From: Butyrivibrio sp.
GTDB taxonomy: Bacteria > Bacillota > Clostridia > Lachnospirales > Lachnospiraceae
Direction: 5' to 3'
Assembly (NCBI RefSeq): GCF_017433805.1
Contig: NZ_JAFRGN010000048.1
Span: forward strand, 1 to 52,285
DNA: 52,285 bases
Shown here: in pieces, positions 17,227-25,112 of the stretch
Layout: every line of letters begins with the position of its first letter
Position numbering within the stretch: the stretch's first letter is position 1
Notes under the pieces: generated by a model
Told to the model about the DNA's origin: nothing
The model's database searches: none
What the model saw: only the letters and a program-made list of their open reading frames with translations
Position numbers and translations under genes: made by a program

Positions 17227-17357
17227 CACGCAATATAAAAGAAAGATAATGAATGTCATGAGGAGCTTGCTCATCTAAGACTTTCATTATCTTTCTTTTA
17301 ATTTATGCGGCGAATGCCGCGTAAATGAGAAATGCGTAGCATTTCGAATATTGCGTG
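17227..17357. repeat. Branched palindromic element: one outer stem enclosing three hairpins
   Basis: CACGCAATAT (17227-17236) and ATATTGCGTG (17348-17357) form a perfect 10-bp outer stem. Inside are three perfect hairpins: AAAAGAAAGATAATGAA with its complement (17237-17253 and 17283-17299), GCGGC-GAAT-GCCGC (17307-17320) and GAAATGC-GTA-GCATTTC (17329-17345). The first follows the outer stem with no gap. ACGCAATATA recurs as a direct repeat inside the adjoining array (17443-17452). No transposase or other gene lies inside. It could be a non-autonomous palindromic element or a structured RNA; I do not recognise it. Confidence 0.75.
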
Positions 17358-17359
17358 CC

Positions 17360-17573
17360 TGCATCTATTTTGCGCATTTAGTCCATTATCGATGCCCATT
17401 TTAGCCCTTTTCTTTTATCAAAAGCATCGAAAATTGATTTCTACGCAATATAGATGCAATTTCTATTTCTATGTTGGTCCAAACTGCATCTATTATGACC
17501 AGTTAAATGATAATCGATGCAAAACTGATTTTGCTTGATCAAGATGCATGACATCACTGAATTCATATCATGC
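17360..17573. repeat. Array of alternating GCATC/GATGC motifs, about 31-bp step
   Basis: Six motif copies alternate strictly in orientation: GCATC at 17361, 17424 and 17486; GATGC at 17391, 17453 and 17516. Steps are 30, 33, 29, 33 and 30 bases. The neighbouring inverted copies pair beyond the core: TCGATGC (17389-17395) with GCATCGA (17424-17430), and ATAGATGCA (17450-17458) with TGCATCTAT (17485-17493), so the flanking base changes in a compensatory way. TGCATC (17360) and GATGCA (17516) can close the whole. Segments between the stems are 23, 19 and 22 bases. A weaker pair GCATGA/TCATGC (17546-17573) follows. With the element before it, this fills the 454-base gap between tRNA-Lys and the next gene; I see no coding region here. 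Confidence 0.75.
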
Positions 17574-17615
17574 ACATCTTCCCAATAAAAGAGAATAGTT
17601 TTAAGATATTAGCAT

Positions 17616-18164
17616 ATGCAGAAAGTAGAACTTATAAGAAGTAATAGAAAATCAATAGCGATAGAAGTGACCAAAGATCTAAGAATCATAGTCAGGGCGC
17701 CGCTTAGGATGTCTGAGAGGGAAATTAACCGTTTTATTGGTGAGAAGGCAGACTGGATTGAAAAGAGCCTTAAAAAGATGAAAGAAAGAGCTCAAAACGA
17801 ATCCAAAAGTACCCCATTATCTGAGCAGGATATAAAGCTGCTTGTTACCAAGGCAAAAAGGATCCTTCCTCCTAAGGTTGAGAGATATTCTAAGATACTC
17901 GGTGTTAGCTATAACAGAATTACCATTAGAATGCAAAAGAGCCGATGGGGAAGCTGTTCAGCTCAGGGAAATCTTAATTTCAATTGCCTTCTGATGCGAG
18001 CTCCGGATGAAATTATAGATTATGTTGTTGTACATGAACTATGTCACCGCAAGGAAATGAATCATTCAGACAGATTCTGGGCACTTGTAGAAAGTATACT
18101 TCCCGATTACAAGGAAAGACGTAAATGGCTTAAGGATCACGGAAGTGAATTAATGGTCAAATAA
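17616..18164 (+). CDS. YgjP/DUF45-type zinc metallopeptidase-like protein
   Basis: A 182-residue cytoplasmic protein of the M48-like YgjP family. The zinc-binding motif is VVHELCHRKEMNHSDRFW (HExxH written as HELCH, with the third ligand His in the following MNHSD). The upstream signature SRWGSCSAQGNLNFN is also typical. Residues 1-80 form the usual N-terminal beta domain (SIAIEVTKDLRIIVRAP). Family length is about 160-240. The ATG at 17616 has no convincing ribosome site, which suggests low expression. It stands alone between the motif array and a terminator shared with the suf operon. The cellular substrate is unknown. Confidence 0.85.
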   Translation: MQKVELIRSNRKSIAIEVTKDLRIIVRAPLRMSEREINRFIGEKADWIEKSLKKMKERAQNESKSTPLSEQDIKLLVTKAKRILPPKVERYSKILGVSYNRITIRMQKSRWGSCSAQGNLNFNCLLMRAPDEIIDYVVVHELCHRKEMNHSDRFWALVESILPDYKERRKWLKDHGSELMVK

Positions 18165-18172
18165 TTATAATA

Positions 18173-18210
18173 AAAACCTCAGAACACTCTATTTGAATGT
18201 TCTGAGGTTT
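18173..18210. terminator. Bidirectional terminator
   Basis: AAACCTCAGAACA and TGTTCTGAGGTTT pair perfectly around an 11-base loop, with A residues before and T residues after. It can end both the YgjP-like gene (+) and the suf operon (-). Confidence 0.88.
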
Positions 18211-18224
18211 ATTTCTTCTATATA

Positions 18225-18674
18225 TTATTTATTCTCCTGAGCCTTTTCTGGGTGCTCAAGCATCTCCTGCATTGTGTGCCAGCCAAGTACTGCACATTTA
18301 ACTCTTGCAGGCATATGAGCTACATCCTGAAGAGCTGCTGCCTCATCAAGAGCCTCAATGCTCTCTTCGTCTGTAATCTCGCCCTTGATCATTCCCATGA
18401 AAGTTCCAGCAAGCTTGATTGCCTCTTCCTTGTTCTTGCCAAGAATCTGGTCAACCATCATATCTACTGATGCCTGTGAAATAGCGCATCCACTTCCATC
18501 GTAGGAAGCTGCCTTAATAACATCTCCATCAAGCTTCATATAAAGAGTAATGTCATCTCCACAGCTTGGATTAACACCTCTAAGTACCAGATCTGCATCC
18601 TCAATCTTACCTCTGTTAACAGGGTGAAGATTGTGTTCATTAACTATCTCGCGATATAACTGCTTAAGCTCCAT
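18225..18674 (-). CDS. sufU: SufU iron-sulfur assembly sulfur-transfer protein
   Basis: A zinc protein that takes sulfur from the SufS persulfide for SufBCD. The start is the ATG at 18674, overlapping the sufS stop by 11 bases; it gives MELKQLYREIVNEHNLHPVN, the normal SufU start, and 150 residues. The conserved ligands are present: Cys in NPSCGDD, Cys in DGSGCAISQAS and Cys in ARVKCAVLGW. The overlap with sufS points to coupled, stoichiometric synthesis. Last gene of the suf operon, followed by a bidirectional terminator. Confidence 0.93.
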   Translation of the reverse strand: MELKQLYREIVNEHNLHPVNRGKIEDADLVLRGVNPSCGDDITLYMKLDGDVIKAASYDGSGCAISQASVDMMVDQILGKNKEEAIKLAGTFMGMIKGEITDEESIEALDEAAALQDVAHMPARVKCAVLGWHTMQEMLEHPEKAQENK

Positions 18675-19884
18675 ATCCCATAACCTCTCTAACCTTGGAC
18701 AGCTTATCAAGGAAAACTGCTACTTCCTCTTCAGTATTATAGAAGTATACACTGGCTCTTGCGGTAGAACCTGCTCCTATAAACTGCATAAGAGGCTGTG
18801 CACAGTGGTGTCCGGCTCTGATACATACATGATCATCATTAAGTACTGATGACATGTCATGAGGATGAACACCTTCCATTGTAAATGTCACAATTCCGCA
18901 ATGCTTTCTGTAATCTTTGGAACCATATACCTTGATGTATGGAAGCTTAGCAAGTCCTTCCATGATCAGCTTGGTAAGTTTAAGTTCCTGCTCTTCTATT
19001 TTATCAAATCCTACTGATTTAATATACTCTATTGCTGCAGCAAGTCCTACTGCATCTCCAGCGTTTACTGTTCCAGCTTCGAACTTATGAGGAATCTCAG
19101 CATAAGTAGCATCAGTTCTGGTAACATATTCGATCATCTCGCCGCCTGTTAAAAATGGCTGCATCTTCTCAAGAAGCTCGTATCTTCCATAAAGAGCTCC
19201 AATTCCCATAGGTGCAAGCATCTTGTGACCTGAAAGAGCAAAGAAGTCTGCTCCTATAGCCTGAACATCAACTGACATGTGTGGTGTTGACTGAGCACCA
19301 TCTACTACCATGATAGCTCCCTTAGAATGAGCATATTCTGCAATCTCTTTAACCGGATTAGTAATACCAAATACGTTAGAAACATGTCCAACTGCTACAA
19401 TCTTGGTCTTATCTGTAATCTTGGACTCATATTCCTCTTTAGTAATAACACCCTCTTCATCAGGCTCAAGGAAAACAAGCTTAGCACCATTCTTCTTGGC
19501 AACCATCTGCCATGGAAGAAGATTACTGTGATGCTCCATTACTGTAACAACGATCTCATCGCCTTCGTGAACATTTTCCATACCATAGCTATATGCTACA
19601 AGGTTAAGAGATTCTGTAGTATTTCTGGTAAAAATGATCTCTTCTGCCCTGCTGGCACCGATAAAATCGGCAACAGTACTTCTGGCATTCTCATAGGCTT
19701 CTGTAGCACCCATACTCCAGTCGTATAAGCCTCTTAAAGGATTAGCATTGGTTGTCTTATAGAAGTTTGTTACTGCATCCAGTACCTGTCTTGGTCTCTG
19801 AGATGTAGCTGCGTTATCAAAATATACATAATCGCCAGAATTCAAGATGTCGAAATCCTTGCGAAAATCCTGCAAACTACCCAT
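18664..19884 (-). CDS. sufS: Cysteine desulfurase SufS
   Basis: A PLP enzyme that converts cysteine to alanine and holds the sulfur as a persulfide for Fe-S cluster assembly. It has 406 residues, normal for group II desulfurases. The PLP lysine is Lys221 in SGHKMLAPMG, and the catalytic Cys361 lies in RAGHHCAQPL. The motif VVDGAQSTPH carries the PLP-contacting Asp. CAGGAG precedes the ATG at 19884. It lies between sufD (16 bases away) and sufU (overlapping). Confidence 0.96.
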   Translation of the reverse strand: MGSLQDFRKDFDILNSGDYVYFDNAATSQRPRQVLDAVTNFYKTTNANPLRGLYDWSMGATEAYENARSTVADFIGASRAEEIIFTRNTTESLNLVAYSYGMENVHEGDEIVVTVMEHHSNLLPWQMVAKKNGAKLVFLEPDEEGVITKEEYESKITDKTKIVAVGHVSNVFGITNPVKEIAEYAHSKGAIMVVDGAQSTPHMSVDVQAIGADFFALSGHKMLAPMGIGALYGRYELLEKMQPFLTGGEMIEYVTRTDATYAEIPHKFEAGTVNAGDAVGLAAAIEYIKSVGFDKIEEQELKLTKLIMEGLAKLPYIKVYGSKDYRKHCGIVTFTMEGVHPHDMSSVLNDDHVCIRAGHHCAQPLMQFIGAGSTARASVYFYNTEEEVAVFLDKLSKVREVMGYGA

Positions 19885-19899
19885 GGGTCTTTCTCCTGA

Positions 19900-21075
19900 T
19901 CAAATAATATTCTGAATATAGTGCTGTGCTCTCTGCGCCAGTGCTTCATCTGGAATGAGTCTCGCTACGCTATCAAGTCTTGCCTTGACCATAATACGCT
20001 TAGCCTCTTCCTCATCAATTCCTCTTGTCTGCATATAGAAAAGAAGGTCCTCACCGAGCTGACCAATTGTAGCTCCGTGGCGTCCATCCATATCCTCTTC
20101 CTGGCAAAGAATAATAGGCATTGTACGGTTGATTACATCGTCGCCAAGAAGAAGTACATCTTCCTGCTCATCGCCAACTGAACCAGCACTACCATTCTTG
20201 AAATCAATAGTAAATCTAAGTGTCTTCTGTGCTTCATCCATGAGGACACCCTTGAACTGCATAAGCGCGTTTGTCTTCTTGCCTCTGTGATCTGCCACAA
20301 AGTTAATATCCATGTGGTGATCCTCGCGGCTAAGATAAGCAACATCACTAGTAAAATCAGCCTCTTTAGCTGTGAGATTCATATAGCTTCCGGTCCATAC
20401 CTTCTGTGCACCGAGCTCTAATGTAACCAGCCTGATGGCGCCCTTTTCATAGCAAGCACCGCCAAGGTCATCGAAATGAAGATAGCCATTTCCAAGCATC
20501 TGAGTCTTAACAAGGATAACCCTTGCTCCCTCCTCAGCCAGAACTCTGGTACTTACGCCAAGGAAGCCTGCTGCCTCTTTATCATCCTCAGAAGTGTAAT
20601 CCATGATCACTGTAATCTCTGAATTCTTCTTGGCATGAATAACCTGAGAAGCAAGACGGCCATTTCCATTCTTCATATCAAAACGAAGAACGATAGGCTC
20701 TTTTACAACTGTGCCCTCTTCTACAGTGTAAACATCACATTTAGCACCTGTAGAAATAAATAGCTTATCTACATCAACGCCCATTCCAGTTCTAACTGCC
20801 TGTTCGTTATCTCTGGCAGAAGTATCGCCATTAGGCTCACCTGGAACGCCTGTTGATACCAAAATCTTATCTTTATTTGCTCTGAAAACCTCACCAGCTT
20901 CATCAAAAGAAACACCGCTCTTAAGGCTAACACCCTGTGGAACAGCTGCTGGTACTGGACTTTCTACTGAATCTATTGTTATATCTGAAGCATCGAGTGT
21001 ACTGTCGTTTACTCTAAGGAAATTGTAGGTATAAACTGGCAGTACATTAACCTTCATATTTAAATCTGTATTCAT
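19900..21075 (-). CDS. sufD: SufD, Fe-S scaffold subunit
   Basis: Partner of SufB and SufC in the cytoplasmic SufBCD scaffold. It has 391 residues. The beta-helix core is visible (VVKEPIVLRFDMKNGNGRL, GARVILVKTQMLGNG), and the C-terminal helical domain contains RHGATIGQLGEDLLFYMQTRGIDEEEAKRIMVKA, the SufBD family signature. The likely ligand His corresponds to the one in GRHGA. Shorter than SufB, as usual. It starts 50 bases after the sufB stop. Confidence 0.92.
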   Translation of the reverse strand: MNTDLNMKVNVLPVYTYNFLRVNDSTLDASDITIDSVESPVPAAVPQGVSLKSGVSFDEAGEVFRANKDKILVSTGVPGEPNGDTSARDNEQAVRTGMGVDVDKLFISTGAKCDVYTVEEGTVVKEPIVLRFDMKNGNGRLASQVIHAKKNSEITVIMDYTSEDDKEAAGFLGVSTRVLAEEGARVILVKTQMLGNGYLHFDDLGGACYEKGAIRLVTLELGAQKVWTGSYMNLTAKEADFTSDVAYLSREDHHMDINFVADHRGKKTNALMQFKGVLMDEAQKTLRFTIDFKNGSAGSVGDEQEDVLLLGDDVINRTMPIILCQEEDMDGRHGATIGQLGEDLLFYMQTRGIDEEEAKRIMVKARLDSVARLIPDEALAQRAQHYIQNII

Positions 21076-21125
21076 GTTATGCTCCCAAATCTTTTTCTAA
21101 GAAACGTCCTAAAGTAATACGCTTA

Positions 21126-22535
21126 TTAATGTCCGCTCATCTCAAGCTTGATCAGATTGTTCATCTCAACCGCATACTCAAGAGGAAGCTCTTTGGAAAC
21201 CGGATTAGCAAAGCCGCTTACGATCATGGCCTTGGCATCCTCTTCACTGATACCACGTGACATGAGATAGAAAATAGCTTCGTCGCTGATTCTACCAATC
21301 TTAGCCTCGTGTCCTACATCTGCATCGTTAGTACGAATATCCATAGCTGGAACTGTATCTGCTCTTGAAATGCTATCAAGCATAAGTGAATCACAGGAAA
21401 CAGATGCCTTAGCCTTCTTGGCTGTCTTCTGGATTGTTACGCTACTCCTGTAAGTACCGATTCCGCCGTCCTTGGAAATAGACTTAGTGGAAATAACAGA
21501 AGAAGTTCTCTCACCAATGTGAACAACCTTGGCTCCTGTATCAAGATTCTGTCCCTTACCAGCAAAAGTAATTCCTGTAAATTCCATCTTGGAATTATCA
21601 CCCTTGAGGATAGTCATAGGATAAAGATATGAAGTGTGAGAACCAAAAGATCCTGATACCCACTCCATAATTCCATTCTCCTCAACTACTGCTCTCTTGG
21701 TGTTAAGGTTGTACATATTCTTGGACCAGTTCTCAATTGTTGAGTAACGAAGTCTCGCACCCTTACCAACAAAAAGCTCTACGCAGCCAGCATGAAGGTT
21801 GGCAACGTTATATTTAGGTGCAGAACATCCCTCGATGAAGTGAAGATCTGCACCCTCATCTACAATAATAAGTGTATGCTCGAACTGTCCTGCTCCAGCT
21901 GCATTAAGTCTGAAGTATGACTGAAGAGGAATGTCAACCTTGACTCCCTTAGGAACATATACAAAAGAGCCACCTGACCAAACTGCGCCATGAAGAGCTG
22001 CAAACTTATGATCTGTAGGAGGAACAAGCTTCATGAAGTGTTCCTTGATCATGTCTGCATATTCACCGTGAAGTGCACTCTCAAGGTCTGTGTAGATTAC
22101 GCCCTGGGCAGCAACCTCATCCTTAACATTGTGGTAAACAAGCTCTGAATCGTACTGAGCACCAACACCAGCCAGAGATTCTCTCTCAGCCTGTGGGATT
22201 CCAAGCTTCTCAAAGGTATTCTTGATATCCTCTGGAACATCCTCCCACTTGCCCTTCATATCTGACTTGTGTCTAACATAAGAAGAAATTCTGTCCATAT
22301 CGAGGCCTTCGATACTTGGTCCCCAATTTGGCATCTTGATCTCTTCGTATAACTCAAGACATTTAAGTCTGAAATCTCGCATCCATTCAGGGTCATTCTT
22401 TTCCTCAGAAACCTTGAGAACTGTTTCTCTAGTAAGACCCTCGGCCATACGATAGAAGTCTTTTTCTGACTCCACATCTTTAAAATCATATAAACTGCGG
22501 TCGATATCGGCCACAATCTGTTTATTATCGCTCAT
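21126..22535 (-). CDS. sufB: SufB, Fe-S scaffold subunit
   Basis: Main scaffold subunit of the SufBCD complex, 469 residues. Recognisable motifs are LHGAVWSGGSFVYVPKGVKVDIPLQSYFR in the middle, the conserved Cys in SVSCDSLMLDSISRADTVP, and DVGHEAKIGRISDEAIFYLMSRGISEEDAKAMIVSGF at the C-terminus. The Glu/Cys pair used in cluster assembly appears intact. It starts 11 bases after the sufC stop with GAGGG in front of the ATG. Its Cys-rich N-terminal CxxCxxC, found in some lineages, is absent, as in most Firmicutes. Confidence 0.95.
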   Translation of the reverse strand: MSDNKQIVADIDRSLYDFKDVESEKDFYRMAEGLTRETVLKVSEEKNDPEWMRDFRLKCLELYEEIKMPNWGPSIEGLDMDRISSYVRHKSDMKGKWEDVPEDIKNTFEKLGIPQAERESLAGVGAQYDSELVYHNVKDEVAAQGVIYTDLESALHGEYADMIKEHFMKLVPPTDHKFAALHGAVWSGGSFVYVPKGVKVDIPLQSYFRLNAAGAGQFEHTLIIVDEGADLHFIEGCSAPKYNVANLHAGCVELFVGKGARLRYSTIENWSKNMYNLNTKRAVVEENGIMEWVSGSFGSHTSYLYPMTILKGDNSKMEFTGITFAGKGQNLDTGAKVVHIGERTSSVISTKSISKDGGIGTYRSSVTIQKTAKKAKASVSCDSLMLDSISRADTVPAMDIRTNDADVGHEAKIGRISDEAIFYLMSRGISEEDAKAMIVSGFANPVSKELPLEYAVEMNNLIKLEMSGH

Positions 22536-22546
22536 ATCAACCCTCT

Positions 22547-23293
22547 TTATACAAATCTCTCAAAACCATTTGCATTGATCTCATCAACAAGTGAACCATC
22601 GCCAGTGTGAACGATGTTACCCTTAACGAGTACGTGTGTGTAATCTACGTGAAGAGATTCAAGAATCTTAGTGCTGTGTGTAATGATAAGAAGAGCTCCA
22701 TCCTTCTTTTTCTGGTACTCTTCGATACCCTTGGAAACTGTACGAACAGCGTCTACGTCAAGACCTGAGTCAGTCTCATCAAGGATTGCAAACTTAGGAT
22801 TAAGCATAAGAAGCTGAAGGATTTCAGCCTTCTTTTTCTCACCTCCAGAGAATCCTACATTGAGATCTCTGTCTGCATATGACTCATCCATTGAAAGAAT
22901 CTCCATTGCAGCCTTAAGTGACTTCTGGAATGCAAGAAGCTTAACAGGAGCTCCTGTCTGTGCATGATATGCATTTCTAATGAAGCTGCTAAGGGAAATT
23001 CCTGGAACCTCATATGGATTCTGGAAAGAAAGGAACATTCCAGCCTTAGCTCTCTTATCAGAAGAAGCTGCTGTAATATCCTGTCCATCAAAAGTGATGC
23101 TTCCCTCAGTTACGTTGTAATGTGGATTACCCATAAGCGTAAAACCAAGTGTAGACTTGCCTGCTCCGTTAGGTCCCATGAGTACGTGAGTCTCTCCTGG
23201 CTTGATATCCAAATTGATGTTATGAAGTATAGGAAGTTCATTATCTATAGATACTGATAAATCCTTAACCTGTAATAAAGACTGTTCTGACAT
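22547..23293 (-). CDS. sufC: SufC, ATPase of the SufBCD complex
   Basis: An ABC-type ATPase without membrane partners that drives cluster assembly on SufBD. I chose the ATG at 23293 (MSEQSLLQVKDLSVSI) because GAAAGGAA lies nine bases upstream; an earlier in-frame ATG at 23311 includes that ribosome site. It has 248 residues. Walker A is GPNGAGKSTL, the signature is NVGFSGGEKKKAEILQL, Walker B is KFAILDETDSGLD, and the switch His is in LLIITHSTKIL. First gene of the operon, behind the promoter and operator at 23330-23379. Confidence 0.95.
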   Translation of the reverse strand: MSEQSLLQVKDLSVSIDNELPILHNINLDIKPGETHVLMGPNGAGKSTLGFTLMGNPHYNVTEGSITFDGQDITAASSDKRAKAGMFLSFQNPYEVPGISLSSFIRNAYHAQTGAPVKLLAFQKSLKAAMEILSMDESYADRDLNVGFSGGEKKKAEILQLLMLNPKFAILDETDSGLDVDAVRTVSKGIEEYQKKKDGALLIITHSTKILESLHVDYTHVLVKGNIVHTGDGSLVDEINANGFERFV

Positions 23294-23329
23294 TGTAATA
23301 GTTCCTTTCATATATACGCAAAACTATTT

Positions 23330-23346
23330 CCTACTAACTTAGTAGG
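23330..23346. promoter_or_regulatory. 17-bp palindromic operator of the suf operon
   Basis: CCTACTAACTTAGTAGG is a perfect inverted repeat (8-1-8). It starts four bases downstream of the -10 box of the suf promoter, where a repressor would block transcription. Position and form suit an Rrf2-family (IscR/SufR-like) iron-sulfur regulator. No such gene is in the window, so the regulator is inferred. Confidence 0.7.
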
Positions 23347-23350
23347 ATTT

Positions 23351-23379
23351 ATATTAACACCAGCAAAACACTATGTCAA
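23351..23379 (-). promoter_or_regulatory. Sigma-A promoter of sufCBDSU
   Basis: On the minus strand TTGACA (23379-23374) and TAATAT (23356-23351) are separated by 17 bases. The -35 is perfect. It lies about 60 bases upstream of sufC and faces away from the tRNA-Gly promoter. Confidence 0.85.
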
Positions 23380-23412
23380 ATGACAAACAAACATAGTTTA
23401 TCACAAAAGACC

Positions 23413-23441
23413 TTGACATACTATATAAAACTCGGTAGAAT
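23413..23441 (+). promoter_or_regulatory. Promoter of tRNA-Gly
   Basis: TTGACA (23413-23418), 17 bases, TAGAAT (23436-23441), 20 bases upstream of the mature tRNA. This is a strong sigma-A match. Confidence 0.85.
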
Positions 23442-23460
23442 ACATACTTGTCAGCACCAT

Positions 23461-23531
23461 GCGGGTGTAGTTCAATGGTAGAACACCAGCCTTCCAAGCT
23501 GGATACGTGGGTTCGATTCCCATCACCCGCT
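23461..23531 (+). tRNA. tRNA-Gly (TCC anticodon)
   Basis: A 71-base cloverleaf. The acceptor arms GCGGGTG and CACCCGC pair perfectly, followed by discriminator T. The anticodon stem CCAGC/GCTGG encloses CTTCCAA, giving anticodon TCC at 23493-23495. The T loop GTTCGATTC is standard. CCA is not encoded. A T-run at 23540-23547 probably ends the transcript. Confidence 0.97.
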
Positions 23532-23557
23532 TCTGCTTATTTTTTTTGCCTTTTTCT

Positions 23558-23578
23558 AAATGCAAATGATTTGCATTT
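23558..23578. promoter_or_regulatory. Fur-family-type operator upstream of the metal exporter
   Basis: AAATGCAAAT and ATTTGCATTT form a perfect 10-1-10 palindrome. Its core TGCAAATGATTTGCA has the 7-1-7 form typical of Fur, Zur and PerR boxes. A further TGCATTT half follows. It lies 46 bases before the exporter ATG, and a Fur-family gene follows the exporter, so autoregulation by that protein is the simplest reading (inference). Confidence 0.7.
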
Positions 23579-23624
23579 GCATTTAAACAGGTATAACATA
23601 TAGATACTCAAAAAGGAGATCACC

Positions 23625-24521
23625 ATGGAACTTATTTTAGACGTAGTAATTGACGCAGTAATAGATTCGCTCAAGATACTTCCATTTTTATTTGTCACAT
23701 ATCTGATAATGGAATACTTAGAGCACAAGACAGCTGAATTCACTTCAGGTGTCGTAGAAAAAACTGAACATTTCGGACCTCTTTGGGGCGGACTTATCGG
23801 AGTTTTCCCGCAGTGTGGTTTCTCTGCAGCAGCATCTAACCTGTATGCCGGCAGAGTAATAACACTTGGAACTCTCATTGCTATCTATCTGTCCACATCA
23901 GACGAAATGGTTCCTCTCTTTATTTCTGAGCAGGTTCCAGTAATTACAATGGTTCAGATCCTTGCAATCAAAGCTCTTATTGGTATCATCGCAGGTTTTG
24001 TCATCGACTTTATTGTTCATGCTTATCACAAGTCACGTGGCAGATCTTTAAATGATCCTGTTAATATAGAAGCTCTCTGTGAAAAAGAGCATTGCCACTG
24101 CGACGATGATGAAGACGCCGGCTTTATCGGAATCGTTAAATCTGCTTTGGTACATACAATTCACATTTTCTTATTCGTACTGGTTCTTTCACTTGTCTTT
24201 AACCTTGTGATCGAGCTCATCGGTGCAGATCGTGTAGCTATGCTCCTCAAGACAAGTCCGGTTATCAGCCACATCCTCGCCGGATTAGTAGGCCTCATTC
24301 CTAACTGTGCTGCCTCTGTTATCATCACTGAGCTCTATCTTGACCAGATGATCACTCTCGGTACAATGATGTCAGGCCTTTTAGTGGGCGCAGGTATTGG
24401 ACTTCTGGTTCTCTTTAGAGTTAATGATAACAAGAAAGAGAATATCAATATCGCTCTTTTACTGTTCTTTATTGGAACTGTTGTTGGACTTTTAATTGAT
24501 ATACTTGGAATCACTATCTAA
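23625..24521 (+). CDS. ArsP_2-like multi-pass heavy-metal exporter
   Basis: A 298-residue membrane protein with about eight to ten hydrophobic segments, split into two similar halves. Each half has a Pro/Cys loop: GVFPQCGFSAAASNLYAGRVITLGTLIA (about 58-85) and GLIPNCAASVIITELYLDQMITLGTMMSG (about 225-253). This internal repeat is characteristic of the putative 10TM heavy-metal exporter family, often labelled arsenic efflux or putative manganese transporter. Between the halves is a cytoplasmic loop CEKEHCHCDDDED rich in His, Cys and Asp, a likely metal-binding site. GGAG precedes the ATG. It is followed 22 bases later by a Fur-family gene, so regulation by a divalent metal is likely; the substrate is not decided by sequence. 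Confidence 0.8.
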   Translation: MELILDVVIDAVIDSLKILPFLFVTYLIMEYLEHKTAEFTSGVVEKTEHFGPLWGGLIGVFPQCGFSAAASNLYAGRVITLGTLIAIYLSTSDEMVPLFISEQVPVITMVQILAIKALIGIIAGFVIDFIVHAYHKSRGRSLNDPVNIEALCEKEHCHCDDDEDAGFIGIVKSALVHTIHIFLFVLVLSLVFNLVIELIGADRVAMLLKTSPVISHILAGLVGLIPNCAASVIITELYLDQMITLGTMMSGLLVGAGIGLLVLFRVNDNKKENINIALLLFFIGTVVGLLIDILGITI

Positions 24522-24543
24522 TAGACATTTATGAGGATTTATT

Positions 24544-24993
24544 ATGAGCTGTAAGATACATCCTGAATCTTATGATGAAATCATAGAAAGAAACTGGCCC
24601 GAAGGAGTCAAGAAAACCAAGCAGCGAATTGATATCTTCAAGGTATTATATTCAAGTCAGGATCCCCTGTCTGCTGCCGAGATCTACTCTATTCTCAATA
24701 AGGAACACGCTTCCGAAATGTATGCTTTTTCTACTATATATAGGAACCTTATTGCATTTGAAAAAGCAAACGTAATATCCAAGACAATCTTCTCATCAGA
24801 AGAAACTGCCGTATACGAGCTAAAAAGTGGCAAGCACAAGCACTACGCTGTATGTCTTAAATGCCACAAAAAGATTCCTCTTGGAACCTGCCCTCTTCAC
24901 GAAATCAGCCACGAAATAGAACATTCTGTTCCAGGCTTTGAGATCACAGGCCACAACCTTGAGGTATACGGATACTGTAACGATTGTAAATAA
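24544..24993 (+). CDS. Fur-family metal-responsive regulator
   Basis: A 149-residue DNA-binding protein. The N-terminal winged helix includes TKQRIDIFKVLYSSQDPLSAAEIYS and STIYRNLIAFEKANVI. The dimerisation domain has two CxxC pairs, CLKCHKK and CNDC, forming the structural zinc site, and His-rich segments HKHYAVC and HEISHEIEHSVPGFEITGHNLEVYG for the sensing metal. The motifs fit Fur, Zur or PerR; the sequence alone does not decide which. Its pairing with an exporter and the palindrome at 23558-23578 suggest it senses the exported metal. GAGG precedes the ATG. Confidence 0.9.
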   Translation: MSCKIHPESYDEIIERNWPEGVKKTKQRIDIFKVLYSSQDPLSAAEIYSILNKEHASEMYAFSTIYRNLIAFEKANVISKTIFSSEETAVYELKSGKHKHYAVCLKCHKKIPLGTCPLHEISHEIEHSVPGFEITGHNLEVYGYCNDCK

Positions 24994-25008
24994 TATAGAT
25001 AATATGAA

Positions 25009-25044
25009 AAGAGCCATCACACCCAATCGAATGTGATGGCTCTT
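25009..25044. terminator. Bidirectional terminator after the Fur-family gene
   Basis: AAGAGCCATCACA and TGTGATGGCTCTT pair perfectly over a 10-base loop, flanked by A on the left and TATTAT on the right. It can serve the regulator gene (+) and the small lipoprotein gene (-). Confidence 0.85.
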
Positions 25045-25112
25045 ATTATCATGTACTGACTAAAGCAATTGATTATTAACTAGTTAAACCTGGTGTAAAA
25101 AATCTAATTGAA

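Noticed and set aside
17332-17538. 68-residue open frame on the plus strand
   Set aside because: It lies across the motif array, has no ribosome site, and its composition reflects the repeats.
17360-17573. REP/BIME element or integron attC array
   Set aside because: The units lack the REP hairpin with its GTAG-type tetranucleotide, and no RAYT transposase, integrase or cassette gene is near. A distant relation is not excluded.
23537-23878. 113-residue frame on the minus strand
   Set aside because: Antisense to the metal exporter and its operator; no ribosome site or family.
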